Positions 1 through 21,136 of a stretch of 64,000 bases of DNA are shown in pieces (positions within the stretch are counted from its first letter, which is position 1; each line of letters starts with the position of its first letter). Origin of the DNA: Echinococcus granulosus (Eukaryota; Platyhelminthes; Cestoda; Cyclophyllidea; Taeniidae); the NCBI RefSeq assembly GCF_000524195.1, contig NW_020170425.1:6668-70667 (forward strand), in the 5' to 3' direction. The notes below the pieces were generated by a model. The model ran no database searches and was not told the DNA's origin. It saw only the letters and a program-made list of their open reading frames with translations. Made by a program: the position numbers and the translations under genes.

Positions 1-2390
1 CGAAGGTACAGTGACAGAGAGCCAAATTTGCTTACTATTAAAACTAGGTGTTTAGTAACCAAGGTATTGCATGATAGACGGATATCTAGCTGTCTTAATG
101 GTGATGGAGCTAAAGCAACTTCAAATGACATCATGGTCTTTGATTAGTTTTTGACTTTACGGCCATCGACGAGTGACTTTTCATAATGGTGACTTCTACT
201 ATTTGAACTACTAAATTTAGCAATAACTCTGTATTTTTGTACTTTTGCCATAGAGAATGCGCATTTGAGGAAACTTACACGGGTACATTGAACTTTGAAA
301 TACTGAAGTCTTGTTGATTGTAGCGGCTTTTCTGCCATCTTTTACTTTGTACATATGGTATTGCTTTTGTTTAAAAGTCCTTAGGTACTTACAGAGTCTA
401 CAATTATTCAGCTGTTTACTCCCTATGTTCTCCTCTAAACTTGTGGTAATTTTATCATAAGACCAAAAAATTTCACTACAAAATAGTGCTGAATTTTGAA
501 ACTTTTGTGGTTGTTCCTTTAATAAGCTGACAAATTGCAACATGTTTTGCTTCAGTAATGAGTGTTTGGCTTTTTCTTGCCTCTAATTCATTCCTTCATC
601 AATAGCATCGCTTTGCCTGCTATCTTTATGTATCGTTTACAGGGAGATAAATGATGTTCGCACTGATCGCGTGCATAGTCTAGAGATATGTAAGGCCTGC
701 CTATTTAATTTTTGTTTTTTTTATGCTGATATTTAACATTAAGCTTTATCCACCTAATTAGGTGTTGCTAACTTCCTTCATACTGTCCATTTCACACCCA
801 TTTTGCAGGATATTTTAATGCAAAATGACTGTACTTCAAAATGTTAAAAGATGCAGGTTTTATGGTATGGAATACTTATTTCCTTGGTGGGGTATGATTG
901 ATTGATAATGCTAAACAATAATTGGTTATTCGCTGCATGTGACCCAGAAGGGAATATGGCAGCTTTCCTTGACACATTTGCTGTTGGCACGAGCTGGGTC
1001 ACGTTGTTTCCGCAGTTTCGTTAGTAGGTCTATGATCATCTGATCTCTCATAGGTACGGATGGGTTTGCTCATGTACCATCAACTTAACCCTCTTGAAGA
1101 ATACCCCGTTTTTTTGCTGCAAGAGTTGATGCTTTTTTTACTTGGCCGCTCAGTCATAGTTTTTCGTAATTTTTTGTTGTTTGGCCTACATATTGAGCAA
1201 TTTTGTTAAACCAACGGTCGCTATTAACTTGATCCTTGACTGTTAGTTTCTATCTCTACATTCCAAAATTGCGTTTAGTGGGAATCGTAAATTCAGTCAG
1301 TTTTAGTTCAATAGGAACTTTATTACATGATTATGCTGAATAACCACTTTTTTATTGGGTCACAGATGCCTAGTGGTATCATTGCTTACTGTCCCTGCTT
1401 GGACGGAACCTTGTAATTTTTATGCATCTGACGTAGTATCTCACTGGACATAATTTTCTCCTCCAAAGTTTGATTTACAAATGGGCAACTGCTTCCGGGC
1501 CGCTGCACCTTGCTTTTTCTGCCTATCACTAGTACACAATAATACCCATTTCAGTCGAATAACAAAGATCGGTTGTAATGTCGCATTCACGCCCAATAGA
1601 GCTTATGGACAAACCTATGCACGGGCATTAGTGCAGTCTAAATCAAGTTGATAGTGGTCACAAACTATTACTATAATGTTCAAATTTCTTGTTCATGTAA
1701 ATGATCTTATAACGTTTTAATTTTTTATTAAGCCAACTTCTGGGTATTCTCTCAAAGTTCGTGAATTTAACAGAAGCACTGTATTACATAAAAAACCCAA
1801 ATTTAATACCAATGGGCTACAAGCACAGATGTCGCTGAGTTTATCGTTCCTTTTTTTGTAAATTTGCATGGTTTATCAGCAAAACATGTTTGTAACACCT
1901 CTCTGGATCCTCTGAAAAGTATCTTTTGCTATAATAAACCAAGCGATTTAGATTATAACTGATAATAAAGTTAGGAAATTGTTTCATACCGTGTAAGATG
2001 TTTTTCCAGACGGCTTCGCTGCACATTGAATGCGTCGCAGATCTGAAGTATGGTACAGTGTCAGCATTTACAAGTATGCGGCCTAGTCAGGGTACTACAG
2101 CGGAAGTGCAGCATTGTCCACTACCATCGCTGTCCCTGAAATTCCCTGTCAACCTGCGTTTTTGCCTTTTCTACCACCATCGCTACGACCGTCACCGAGA
2201 CTGTTGATAGCTGGCTACACACAGCCAAAGGTCCTTTTTTTGCCCTCACTTTGGCTAATAAAATCTACTACCACCATTAGCAATCAATAATGCATCAAGG
2301 TGGGGCTCAGCGACTTCCTGTGCCCTCTCGTCGTATTAACTTACTTTCGGTAGCGATGGTGATGAATTAGAGGGACTGTCTGCTTTTTCC
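1..2390. other. Non-coding stretch, no gene recognised
   Basis: This AT-rich stretch has only short, overlapping open frames on both strands. None resembles a known protein or has credible splice signals joined to a neighbour. It is probably intergenic sequence or the far upstream region of the Smad gene on the + strand. Confidence 0.5.
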
Positions 2391-2394
2391 CGCT

Positions 2395-2690
2395 ACTTAT
2401 ATGCGCACGCACGTAGCAGACGGAAAAGGCAGCACAGCAAGTAGTCTGGTTGCTCGTGCCCGCTTCACAGACTCTTTGAAGCTTTGCGCGTTGCGCTTGT
2501 GGGAGCACGTGCGTGTGGGTGCGTACGCACTTCTGACGGTGTACGCGTTCGTTTGTCTCTGATCTTCAAACGGTCTGCCTCCCGCCAGGGTCGGTGGGCT
2601 GGTGTTTGTGTAACGACGGCGCTTCTCCCTGCTCTCGTGCTTGAGAGCGCTCACATTACATTCGGGTCAAAAATAGTCTTACCCGTTCTT
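2395..2690 (+). promoter_or_regulatory. GC/CpG-rich promoter-like island upstream of the Smad gene
   Basis: About 300 bases are clearly richer in CG dinucleotides and in alternating GTGCG/ACGCAC words than the surrounding AT-rich DNA. Two other islands of this type occur in the window, and one lies directly before the start codon of the RBM24-like gene. This island lies about 1 kb before the first Smad coding exon, so it may hold the promoter or a 5' untranslated exon. That assignment is inference from composition and position; no TATA box or initiator was identified. Confidence 0.35.
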
Positions 2691-3630
2691 TCTGCTTTCT
2701 GAGCTGTTATGCAGCTGATGCAGGTTGTAGTTCATGACAGGTCTGTAGTATTTCTGTTTTTTGTTTTATGTATGTATGCATTTCGTTCGACTTTGAAAAT
2801 TCAAATATTTGTCCGTTGTTTGTTGGCATTTTTCATTGGAATACTGTGAATTGTTCGCTGTCCACAAGTTTTGTCTGGTGTCCATGCTTTGCTTTAGAGA
2901 CGTGACTGGCTCATTTTTGTATGCTATCATTAATAATCTAAATGTGCACTGGCTTTAATGTAAACTACTTCCGCGAAATGAAGTTCCGTATTTGAAAGCC
3001 CGAAATGAATTAGTTGAAAACGTTTGCTGCTGCGGTTACTTTCACTTTTAATGGCTTTTGATGGGAGTTTGCCAATAACGATGGTAAGTGCTTTCACAAA
3101 ATAGTATTGCGCCTACTGGATTTTACGAGCAGATTTCTTCGTTCATTGTCGTTTGTTAACATATTTGACCCATTTTGACTTTAAAAGCGTGGTCTAAACT
3201 AGGTGACTTGGTTCACCCGACTGTATCAATAGCTATTCAAATCGCCTACAACTCTCGGCAAAGGCCAACTACGAACGTGCATTCTTGAGATATGAAATAA
3301 TTATATCATTTTGCGGCAGTCCATAGGTCGTTATAGCTCTATCCAATTTTCGAAACCTTGCTCAAACTAAATTGGGTTGGGCATAGTTGCAGAGGTTTGC
3401 TTAGTGGGAGTGCTTTTTTTTGAAAAACTTTTCGCGAACTTGCTTATTCGCGTATTTCTTGATGACCTATGGGTTGGAGTCTACGGTAGCTGCAAATGCC
3501 TATCTGTGTTTTAGTTCCAAGTCTAAATGTACTTGTGCCAGCCCAAGGCGTTAAATTGCTGTTCCTTATTTATTAGGCTAGTTCGTGGGATTTCGGTTTC
3601 GCGACCTGAAACCGTTCAGTTACAACAATA

Positions 3631-10424
<6,794 letters not shown>

Positions 10425-10885
10425 AAAGTGATACTTTTGTCTCAGCTTCTTGCAGTGTAGTTGCGCCTTCACGCCCTTTTGCATGCTTTTTTCCCTTTCT
10501 CTTTCCTCTCTCTTGGTTAATTCTCGCACCGTGTAAATTCGCCATTTATTGCAATTACTCCATCGACTTCTTGAATCACCTTCTCTCCTTATTTCCTCTA
10601 CATCATCCATTGCGCTCCTCTTTCTTCTGACTATCTCAATTGACGTTAGCAGCAGCCGCAGCAACATTTCATCACTACTGCTATTACCGCCAATCAGTTC
10701 TGGTAACGACTTCGTTTTAATGCGCCAGCACTACCCCTTCTCTCCTTTCGTGGTTTTATACATCCCCTCCGCCCTTTCTCCCCGCATTCACGCACGCACT
10801 TTGGACGTAATGTCTCCCCGATCACGGCCATACGATTAGCGTCCCCCTGTTGTTGTTACATGCATATATTGTGTTTGTGACTTTA

Positions 10886-10891
10886 AATAAA
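10886..10891 (+). terminator. Poly(A) signal AATAAA of the Smad gene
   Basis: This canonical hexamer lies about 460 bases after the Smad stop codon (10422-10424), on the same strand and before any other gene. The stretch between them is pyrimidine-rich and fits a 3' untranslated region. Confidence 0.5.
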
Positions 10892-13800
10892 TTGACTGTT
10901 TTAAGTCACCGGATGCTTCGCATCTTTTTTACCTTTCTATTGAAATAAGAGTAGTAGGTGTTAGAAATTACTCGTGAAAATCCTTCTTAGTGCAGGTTAT
11001 TTGCGCATTTCAAAATGTCACACAGGGCGTGTCGCCATTTCCAAAATTCTCGGTTAATGGAATAATTGTGTGAAGGTCATAAAAAACGAGGATTTTAACA
11101 ATTGGCACTCCGTTTGGAGCACCTTACAAGGATCATAAATGGGAATGTAGGGGCTGAGAAAAGAGTAGGGCGGTTGGAGGATGTGGAGCGGGCACGGAGG
11201 TGAGAAGCCGATTACGCTTTGGGAATCTAAACCCGGGTGTATGCATGGGCACACTTGAAGTCTAGTAGTCTATTGCTTTTTTGCTTGGATCTTGGGAGGA
11301 GGGATTGAAGTGCTCCCGTTTGCTATTAGCTATCCTACGAGAACGTCAAACGGCGTAAGCAAGTTATTTGCAACTTGTGGTCCATTCTAAGGAAAGTTCT
11401 CTACGGTAACAGTGACCACGTACATTTACTCAGAGCATAATATTTACTCAAGATTTCTCTTGACCAGTACGTGAAGAGTTTAGACGCCCCCATCCACATG
11501 CGTTAGCGCCCATAATCGAAGACCCAAGTCAAAATAGTTGTGCTAAGGCATTTTGGTTGCAAATGACGGAGGGTTGATGTAGTTAATCGTTCTTGAAGAG
11601 TGTTAGCGAAGGTAAATTTCGACGACGAATCGCTGACAATGCGAATGGGCGTTAATGACCGCTGAAGTCGATTCATAATTCAGTGTTGTAGCGATGTAGC
11701 CATGTTTCGTTGAAAGCGAATGGAATCGTGTGCTGCGTTCTTTGATGAAATTTTGGAATTTTTAACTCTCATTCATTTGGTAATGCAAGACACTTTAATT
11801 GAGATAATCTGTCGCCAAAAGGAGGCAAAGAGTTTCACGCTTCAAGCCAGTTCAGAATTAAATCGCATAAAATATTTAATAAAATCGGTTTTAGGTTAAC
11901 TGAAATATTAGTCTCTGTACTCACTTGAAAGCTTCTAGAGATCGTGATTTTGATGAATTTCTTTAGGTACATCAGAAGAAGTTTTTTTGTGTTTAATGCA
12001 TATGAATATCTCAACTGCTTGACAGAAACGATGCATCCAAGTATTATAAGCAGATGAAGTTCAATTGTTCACCAAATTTGGAAACAAAAATCGGAATTTC
12101 AAATGCTGACTTAAATGTAAGTTATGCACGACTTTGCTGTCAAGACTTAGAGAGTTTTTCTTCTCTTTTCAGAGGACATTGGTCGAAAAAAAGTAAAAAT
12201 GAGGGCACCATTTCGTTTTATGAAGTCTCTGCTTCGAATGAAACGTACGCAATAAAGTATTTGGATCTCAACGAAAAAAACTATTCCGCTTCAAATACTA
12301 ACGGTCGACTTATTTGTAATGCAAAAGAATAATTAGATGATGGAACTTTGGTGTGGGATTATGTAATGGTAATTACTTCATAAAAACGAGTCGGCCAACT
12401 TGAAAATGGATTAAAATATGAGTAAACACTACATTTAACTAATTTGGTAGTCAGATTTCGTCTGATTTTTGCAAAAACAACGGGTTATGACTCGTTAAGG
12501 TGTTGCAAATGCACACTCCATGGATTTTAAAAATTGGAACGGATTGGGACAACTGGAATGTTGAAAACGCCATCAGTGACTGAAATTTTCCAGGACACTG
12601 ACTATACTTTCACTGCTTAGTAGTTTCAGTGATATATTTTGAAAAGATATGCAATGAACTTAAGTTTCTAAAGCACTAGCACGACGTTCTAAGATGGTTT
12701 AATGCACGAGGTTTTACTCCTTATTAAATTTATCTTGGAAGGTCAAAGCTCTGCAATAATTTATTGCCTTAATATTTGGTTCCTGAGTTATACGTCCGTA
12801 GGGATTCAGTAACATGATTCCGGGATTCGACAACAGTTGCACTTAAAAACTAGAAAATAGATTCGTTTCTTATGAGCGTAAAATACGTACAAGTATTAAT
12901 CAGGCTTTATAAATTTGGACTTTTCGATAACTTCCAGTAGAATTTTTTCTTCAAATCGCTGACGCTTGACTGAACGCAACTTTATTGCATCTCCTGCACA
13001 ACAAGTCGACAAATCTGAATTTTATGATCCTGGCACTCCGTTTTAGTGATGACCATTTAGTAAAACGACTGAATCAACTGAAGCTTTAGAGGGTTGTTTG
13101 GTGAATTAAAAGAAACGTTAGCTCCTTTTATCGTTCAATGTTGGGCTCGTGGTTCGTGGTGATATCGTTCCCGTCATCTTTTCAAAGTCTTGCGCTCTCT
13201 TTGAAACTGCTCGCGGCAACGGAAATGGATTGAAGTTTCATCTGCTTTAAACAAATCACTACCCTTTTACGCGAAAATATACCCTATAATGAAGGCGATT
13301 TATTTGAATAAGCTCTGAGAGTATTATACTTGGAACACTCAAATGGGAGAGGAAGTAATGTATGGATGAAGCTGTCTGTAACGTATAACTTGAATAAGTG
13401 CGAAAACATTGGAGCAATAAACCCAATTCAAGCAAATGCATTTGATTGAATTCGGTGTGCCCCTTGGATTTTGAATATTTCGACCGCTCTTTCAGCAACT
13501 GGGACATTACAGTAATAACGAGACAGGTATATTTTGATCCACATTGGCATCGACTTAGCTACCTCACTTGGATAAATTAATGTTGTTGTTCTCTAAGTAC
13601 CGCATTTTCATCAAATACTTAGAAATTGGAGCAAATTCTTCGAACCGATCAGCAGCCTGAAGGGTCCTACGGTGAATGTCAAATTTGAAGACGTACAAGT
13701 AGATTTCGGCTACTATTGACATCTGATGATCGTTGTGTAAATAGAAGAAATTTCATGTTTTTATGGATGTTTAAACCACCACTCCACTGGAAATTTGAGT

Positions 13801-16800
13801 ATTAAAAGCGATGGGCTTCTTACTTTCGCTATGACTATTAGAATAATAGATAACAGGTACTCGAGAATTACGCCAAGCGGTATCCTTGAAACCTTATAAG
13901 GTGTCAAAAAGTACGCAATCTTTGATAACCAGTTCACTTTAGGTGGGCAGGTAGCATCAGAGCATTCGCAAGTAATAAGCTGGAATCAGGCACGTGAACC
14001 ACTGGTGCTTGGACAAATTCACTGAAAAATTACACTCGTTTCAAACTCAGATTTGTAATGCCAAAGTGTTGGACGAACCTTGCAAGTGGTTTATGCGTGA
14101 TTACCACCTATGGTAATGTCAGCAGAAAGGATTGTGGCATAGTAGATCGATGGTGTTTCACAAGAAAATCTAGCGTCTTACGATTTTTCGGAGCACGGGG
14201 TTTCATTTGTGTGTTTTCACTTTCACCGTTTTACATATCCGTACGAATTGCATTGTGATGATCGGCACGTTTATAGGAATAGGCTACGTTAACAGATGAC
14301 CACGGCGCGCGAAATATGATGACAGAATGAATACAAAGCTCCTAGAGCAAAGAACGGATTATTTGACTGACATGTTGATGCCATAATAATCATCAAAACA
14401 CCCCTGAAATTATATTTTCTGACAAAGTTAGCCAACATGAAGTACTGGAAGCTGCGCGCACGGATATGACCGACGGGGAGCCAAAATGATTGGGGGAAAG
14501 GGTGAAACATCGGCAGCCCCACTCCTATATTAACACGGTGTGTAAACCTTCCTTCATTTGGTCAGCAGGAACTTCATCTGAACCTCTTACTCCTGCATAA
14601 GGTCTTATATGTGCGTGAGTTTGTGATTCGTTTTTAAGCATTTGCTAATAGGAGCTGTGCATGTGACTCCCCCACACAAAGGCTGCCACATTCGCTGAAT
14701 CAGAACGGCACATTTTTGTTTCTATGCAGATTGTTTATGAGGCATTGAGAGGTAATTTAATGTTAATGTTATTCTATGAGTACATTTATTACCCTAGAAT
14801 AGTGCCTTCACCTTTACTGATAAGTCATGCCGGTGAGTTGGGAGTGACTGTTAGCTCTTATCCCGAGCATGCGGTAAATTTAACAGTGCAATCATGACGG
14901 AGTGTCGAAATGAGTTTTATCTATTCTATTCCTATAGGAAAGACACAGGGAATACTGACAAATGCGTTAGTAGTTCACTTCTTCAAAATGTCGAAGGTGG
15001 AAGTGCCATAGTACGGCAGTTTTGTGGCTAATTATGAATTCCAACTATTTTTTGGTGTTTTAGGTGTCATTTGTAGCTCTATCGGACCCCAGTTCTGGCA
15101 GAATTTGCATTGGGCCAAGCATTCAAAGCATCGACGAAAGTGCTTAACCTGATTTATAATATTTATCCCCAATTTGTATGGAAATGTCATCCCATTGACC
15201 GGTGAACGCCTTGATCACGTAATTCACAAATATTTCCTTCCATTTCATTCTCCATTCATTGCCTGTTTTGACTGAGAGTCGGATGAAAAACGATGTTAGA
15301 AATGTTCCTCTTTGATAAGTAAATTACGACTCACGCCTACAAATATATGACGTAAAAAGAGACCGTAAATTTAATATATCGTATACTTTTGGAGCCCGGT
15401 GACGATGGTGGTGTTTTCGCATCAATTCAGGTCAGAAGATGCGACTGTCAGTGGTACAAAGGGGAAATCTAAACTTTAATGCCAATGTTACCATTAGTTA
15501 ATCAGGGTAGGACGACAATGTATTTACCAGTACACTGGTACTGGGACACTAGCACTTTCCTGAAATTAAAGAAAACACGCACATGAAAATAACAGCCTTA
15601 TTTTAATTTAAAATAACGTATGCTGCATCACGTTGCCTTGACTAAATGAAGCGTAGACTTTATAATTTTGCCTTACAAACCATTTACGCACAGACAAAAG
15701 AAACTTTGACATCTCTCCCTCTTATCTGATGAACACCTTTTCTCCTCTGATGAATCCATTTGACGACAGTGTGTAAAAGTTAGATGGAGCATTTAGAAAA
15801 TAATGACAAAATCTTTTTGTCCAATTCTTAAGTGAATGGATCATTATGTGGTCACAGCTTTACAAATGGTAGTCATATCTTATAAACCAACCCAATTTAT
15901 TGATGTGTTTACCCCTTACAATTGCATTAAAACCTTTTAAACCTGCCGCAGCACAATTGTTAGTGGTGATTGGTGAAAACTACTTAATGAGGAGACTTTA
16001 TATATTAAAACAACATGAATGCGAAGGCAGGCATCCAAACGCCTGTCATCAGGGCAAACTTACCATCGGCCAAAGTAACGCAGTGCATAGGCTTTTCTAT
16101 TATAGGATTTATTGTTCTGAAGCATTGATGGTGCCCCAAGTCTCCGTGATTCCAAAGGATTTATACTGCGTTCGTAGGTTTGAATGAAAACATTTGGAAG
16201 CAGTAACCATTGAAGTCACGCAATACCATCCTCGTACTGCATTCGTTTCCCAAAACACAATTGCTTCCTCGCTTTTGTTCGACTATTAAACGGTGGAAAG
16301 CTATCTGTTTAAAATAGTTAAGAAAGGTAGAGTACATTGAATGAGTCCACTTATTGGGAAGAGACAAATACAAGGGTGCATCCTAAGCCCCGTGCCATGC
16401 AGGAATTTTCGCCTCCACAAGGAGCCCTTATCATCCACATCATTTCTCACTGACGGTAAATGCGCGAATCTTCTTTGTACGTGGAAAATGCCGGCAATTC
16501 AATTTTGTGGAGAATTTCAACTGTGCCCAATCCGATAGGAGTGCCTCACACGTTGACGACTTTGTAATTAGTAGATGCGTACCCTACTAAAGCTAGCTCC
16601 TATTTCCTTTTATTTCTTTGGGCAAAAACTAGCGAATATTACTGGCCCTTAAATGCGGACTAGGGCGCATGCTGCTCGGTAGAAAGCCTTCTTACCAGTA
16701 TTCACATCTATAGTCATTTTGTGCTTAACAGAGGCAAATTCCATCACAAAAGAATCTTTGCTAGGGAAAAATTGCTTATCAAAGTGAAATGTGTTCTACT

Positions 16801-19026
16801 GAGCTAGCCATAGGCCAGATCTTTCGTGAGATTCCCTTTGAACCTACGACAACAGAAGGTCCATTTTTCATGTAAACTCCCAATTAATCTATGTGATCTA
16901 TTAATCATTACTTTGACTGTTTATTTCTTTCCCTCAAGTACTCACTTTACCAGTAATGCACTATTGTTCGTCGACAAATTTAGTTTGTCTTGTATCGTAA
17001 ATGTGGCAGCAGTAAAGTCCACTTCATTGATTGGTCAGTCAGCCGCCAATCAAAAGAAGGCAACGAATACAGGAAATAGATGGCTTAAGAATTGAGGCTC
17101 ACAGAACATCAGAAACAAAACGTTGTAACGTTTCGGAACCAGGATCAGATGAGTGATCCATTCAGGTTATGCCTTGGAAATGAATCCAACTCCATGTTTC
17201 TTGATAGTGAGGTTTGTTTGTTCAATTTTTTTGACTGCCGTATTATTGGATATTTCATTGTATCCCTTTCTAGTTCTGTTCTGTCATGTTCCAAACTACT
17301 TTTATTTGTAGTTTTACACATTATGCACAGATAATGGAGGCCTGTGCTGACGTTAAGTTTAATATGAGATGCACTTTATGTAGGGTTGCGAAAAATAAAG
17401 CCAGCATACATGGGTAGATAAGCAGGCAATATTAATGCAGTGGCAATGTTGTATTTTATAGAAGTCGGATCACATTAATAAATCGGTCGTTTTTCCTGAG
17501 TAAAGAAAGCAATCGCACGCTTCTTTTTATCAACCACTTTTTTGGGCCATGCTTGTATAAATGGAATAATTCGTTAAGAGTTAAACTGCGACATTCTTGC
17601 ATTGCGACACTACAACCACAAAGTTGAAGTAACCAGTAAACTTCAAATCGAAATGAGCCGGTACTTTTCAAATTACTGGGTGTAAAGAATAGATTATAGC
17701 TCCATCGAAGGTCCTTCTATGATAGTATGCGAAAACTGGTGCATTTCGTGGAACATGCTCAAATACCTCCGTCAATTTCTTTTCCAGCTGCCGCATTTAA
17801 TGCACCAGATTGCTTCAAATGCAAACGGTAACAACGAATATTATTTTTATAAAGCATGAAATGCATCGATGATTCACTCCTACATCAATTTAACTATTTT
17901 TCTATCAATAAAAAACGCACATTTTTTGCCTTGATAGAAGAGAGTGGTACTCAATTCTATTTCAGAACCACCAATAAGGCCAGTTACTACTTAATTTGGG
18001 ATTTATTTGTAAATTTTAGCTTTGGAAGAGTGAGTAAAATTACTTGGAAAGTTATGCTCAGAATATGTGATTCAATTGCAATGCTCAAAAAAGTGGATGT
18101 GTTATGACTTTTTTAACACTTTCAATGGCCTTCCGATTTATTGGATTTGTCAAAGGTACAAATGCTCTTACATGACCAGCTACTTAAAAAACGCAGCTTA
18201 ATGGAGGGATAAAAAACCCGTTGAAGAAAAGGGAAGTGATCTTAAGTGGGTGGCACTTTATCAGGTTTGGAGTGTTTGTGGACGAATTTTGATGAAAACA
18301 CTTGGGAGTGGTCTAAGTATGCTAAACTCATGAAGAATCCATTGAGTTTGCCGAATCAGTTTAGTTAATGCGCAATATAAAAAAGGAACTATTTTAGAGA
18401 CATTTGCTTAGGGCATTTTGTTTACACGTTTTCGGAAGTTTTAAACATGTACTGTCCATGTGTCAAGTCTGTGCTTGCTCCGCTGAGTCCTCAAACTGTA
18501 TGCCCATTTCTTACGTCAAGAAATACGCAAAAGCGCATATCTATGTAAATTATTTTATTGGAAGAAGAACAAAACACTCCTTATTCAATATATTTATCGA
18601 AAAATTTCAAAGTAGGCAAAATTGGATTTAGTAAACTGAGCCGGCAGCCTTAAATGCAGCGATACTTTCCGCTGAATAATTGAATCAAACTGCTTCCTTC
18701 ATTCACTTAACTTACGGAAATTCACTTGATTTTCTGGTAAACTGTAATGCTACTTCTTTTTGTATGCAGTAAATATGCGTTCAAAAAATTGGTGGAAAAC
18801 TGCAATTTAATGTATATTCATCCGTAGTCTTAACTACGGGATGGGAGCAGAAAGCATTCTGCGTAAAGTCCTACATTTGTATTTTATATTCCGATATTAC
18901 CAGACGAAAAACGGAACATGTTTCGGTCCCTTGACGCAATCACCTCAAACAGCTTTAATGATTCCTGTCTTCATTTTGGTTAAAGAAGAGCCCATCTCGG
19001 TATTATGTTAAGTGGCTCTATTGCAA
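10892..19026. other. Intergenic region, no gene recognised
   Basis: About 8 kb separates the Smad gene from the GPCR gene. Open frames are short, AT-rich and without recognisable domains; the longest distinct one (12054-12332, 92 residues) matches nothing I know and has no splice context. A small perfect inverted repeat, CCAGTAC-ACTG-GTACTGG, lies near 15528-15545. Nothing else could be supported. Confidence 0.5.
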
Positions 19027-21136
19027 ATGGAAGAGCAAACTGTTCAAATTTGTCCCATTAAGGTCCTGTTAAGTTTGGAACTGCCAATCTCCGATGAGCT
19101 GAAGTACATCCTCCTGCCCAGCGAAAATTCGTCCCTTGGGCTGGCGAAGCCCAGTGCCATAAATGGCGGTTTCGTGCCCTTAGCCCACCTCACACCTGCG
19201 CCCGACAACTGCGACTGGCTCCGCAGACTCTCCTCCCGAGACCGACCCTTCACGCACCTTGTACAGACATGCATCCTCCCCTTCTCCCTCGCACTCACAA
19301 TCATAATTAACACCCTCCTTTGCATCACACTTAACCGACCGACCATGCAAACGCCCACCAACTTTCTCCTCCTCGTAATATCCTTGACAGATCTCTTTAC
19401 TGGGCTACTTCCCCTGCCTATATTTGCTGCCTTCCTAACTGACTACTTTGACAAGAATCTCACAATAGGCAAGGCTTTCGTCACCTACTATTGCACTGTC
19501 GTGCTTCCTACGCTATTCCACACAATTTCTATATGGCTAACAGTTCTTTTGGCCATACAAAGGTTTATTTACGTTGTGAAACCTCTCTCCGTTCGTAAAT
19601 ATGCGATTTGTCGGTATCGAGGAGTTTCAACAAGTGTGGTCATTGTCGTCATTTTAGCCTTACTTTACAACGTCAACAACTTTCTGACCACATTCAACAC
19701 TGGTGCAGTAGTATGCACCGATAGCCTCGGGATCATAACCAAAGTTCATGCGAAGCTGTTCAAATGCACTCCCCTAAAGGCTCCCATCCAATTTGCCATC
19801 TTACTGCTCCGTGCTTTTACAGTTCATATTGCCCCCTGCCTTCTTTTGTGTATACTCACTGCTAACATGATGGCAGCTTTAAGGGACATCGCCAGAAAGA
19901 GGAACGAACTGCTAAGGAAGCGAAACGAAATAAAAATTCTGGCTGATAAGGTAAGGTCGAAAGACTTACCCACCGAGTCGAGGGAGAATAAGGCTCGGGA
20001 CCGCACTAGAAGGCAAAAAGCCAGTAATGGAGATGCCTACAAAACGTCAAGAATAATGCTGGTGGTCCTCTTGCTATTTCTAGTTGTGGAGATCCCCACC
20101 ACTGTCCTCGTTGTCATGTATAGTCTTCTGCTCGCATTCCGAGCCACACCGCCGCCTTTCTTTGCAGAGGTGAGTCAAAACGCACATGGATATTTTAATT
20201 ATGATACTTGTGGTGTTTTAATGCAACGCCACTGAATAAAATGCAGTAACCTTAGTATTTTTATCCACATTCTGCTTACTTATAGCTGCGATTTTTACCA
20301 AAATTCTATGTTATTGCTCTTTATTGGTAACGTATATCTAAGTATTTAGTGCTACTAACGAAGAAATTACGAAATGTGTAGCAAATTTAACGATTTTTGA
20401 ATAATGTAAATAGTGGAACTTTTGCATGTTTTCAGAAGATCAATTCAAAAGAAATATTTGTATTTTAATAAGGTTGCAGAGGTTTTTAAGCGAGACTGTT
20501 CGGAACTTTGCTGAAATAGGTGAAATCTTGCAGTCATCAACAAAGTCACTGTTTCAGTGCTTAGCAGTCTGAAGATCGGAGGAAGCACTGGCAATATGGA
20601 AGTTGAATCAAGTATTTTGAGAGTTAAAGGAATTACAATTTAAATCGGGGCATTGTTGAACATCCTTATTGTGATAGGCTTGAAAACGAACCTGTAGTAC
20701 GGAGTGAAGTGGTTCAAGGTAGAGGAGAAAATAGCTCCCACACTTAATGCATAATCTTATCCCTCCGTTAATAGTAAAAGGATGTACATTTTCATTTATA
20801 AGTTGGATTTGATGACGGTGAGTATTGGCTTTAAAATACACCGAGCAAAGCGTCTTCACCTCAGTCGCTAAGGTCATGCAATTCTTCTTTCGAATTCATG
20901 AAAGTTGTTATGTTGTAGATATGTAGACCGAGTAAGAAATCCTTTTTGTGCTCTTGAATGAAGATCTGAACTAACCTTTTTATTTTTAGGTGCGTGAAGT
21001 TTGCAATCTTCTAATTGTCTTCTCGTATCCATGCAATTTCGTTATCTACTTTGTCATGTCCAAACAGTTTCGAATTGCCTTTGCGTCTCTGATTCCCGAC
21101 TGGTCAAAGCGGAGGCAGGAACACCGAAAAAAGTAG
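19027..21136 (+). CDS. Rhodopsin-like peptide GPCR, sex-peptide/FMRFamide-receptor type (2 exons)
   Basis: Seven-transmembrane receptor, presumably for a neuropeptide. Exon 1 is 19027-20169 and ends FFAE|GTGAGT. Exon 2 is 20990-21136 and starts VREVCNLL. The junction is phase 0 and the protein has 429 residues. Visible segments are TM1 (LPFSLALTIIINTLL), TM2 (TNFLLLVISLTDLFTG), TM3 with IWLTVLLAIQRFIYVVKPL, TM4 (VVIVVILALLYNV), TM5 (FAILLLRAFTVHIAPC), TM6 (IMLVVLLLFLVVEIPT) and TM7 in exon 2 (SYPCNFVIYFVMSKQFR). QRF replaces the usual DRY, and NFVIY replaces NPxxY. Both changes recall sex-peptide/myoinhibitory-peptide and FMRFamide receptors. The third intracellular loop is long and rich in Lys/Arg. 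The open frame extends slightly upstream, but ATG at 19027 is the first ATG. The ligand is unknown. Confidence 0.88.

Noticed and set aside
19044..19361. Open frame of 105 codons on the - strand within the GPCR exon
   Set aside because: The opposite strand clearly encodes transmembrane segments; this is a shadow frame.
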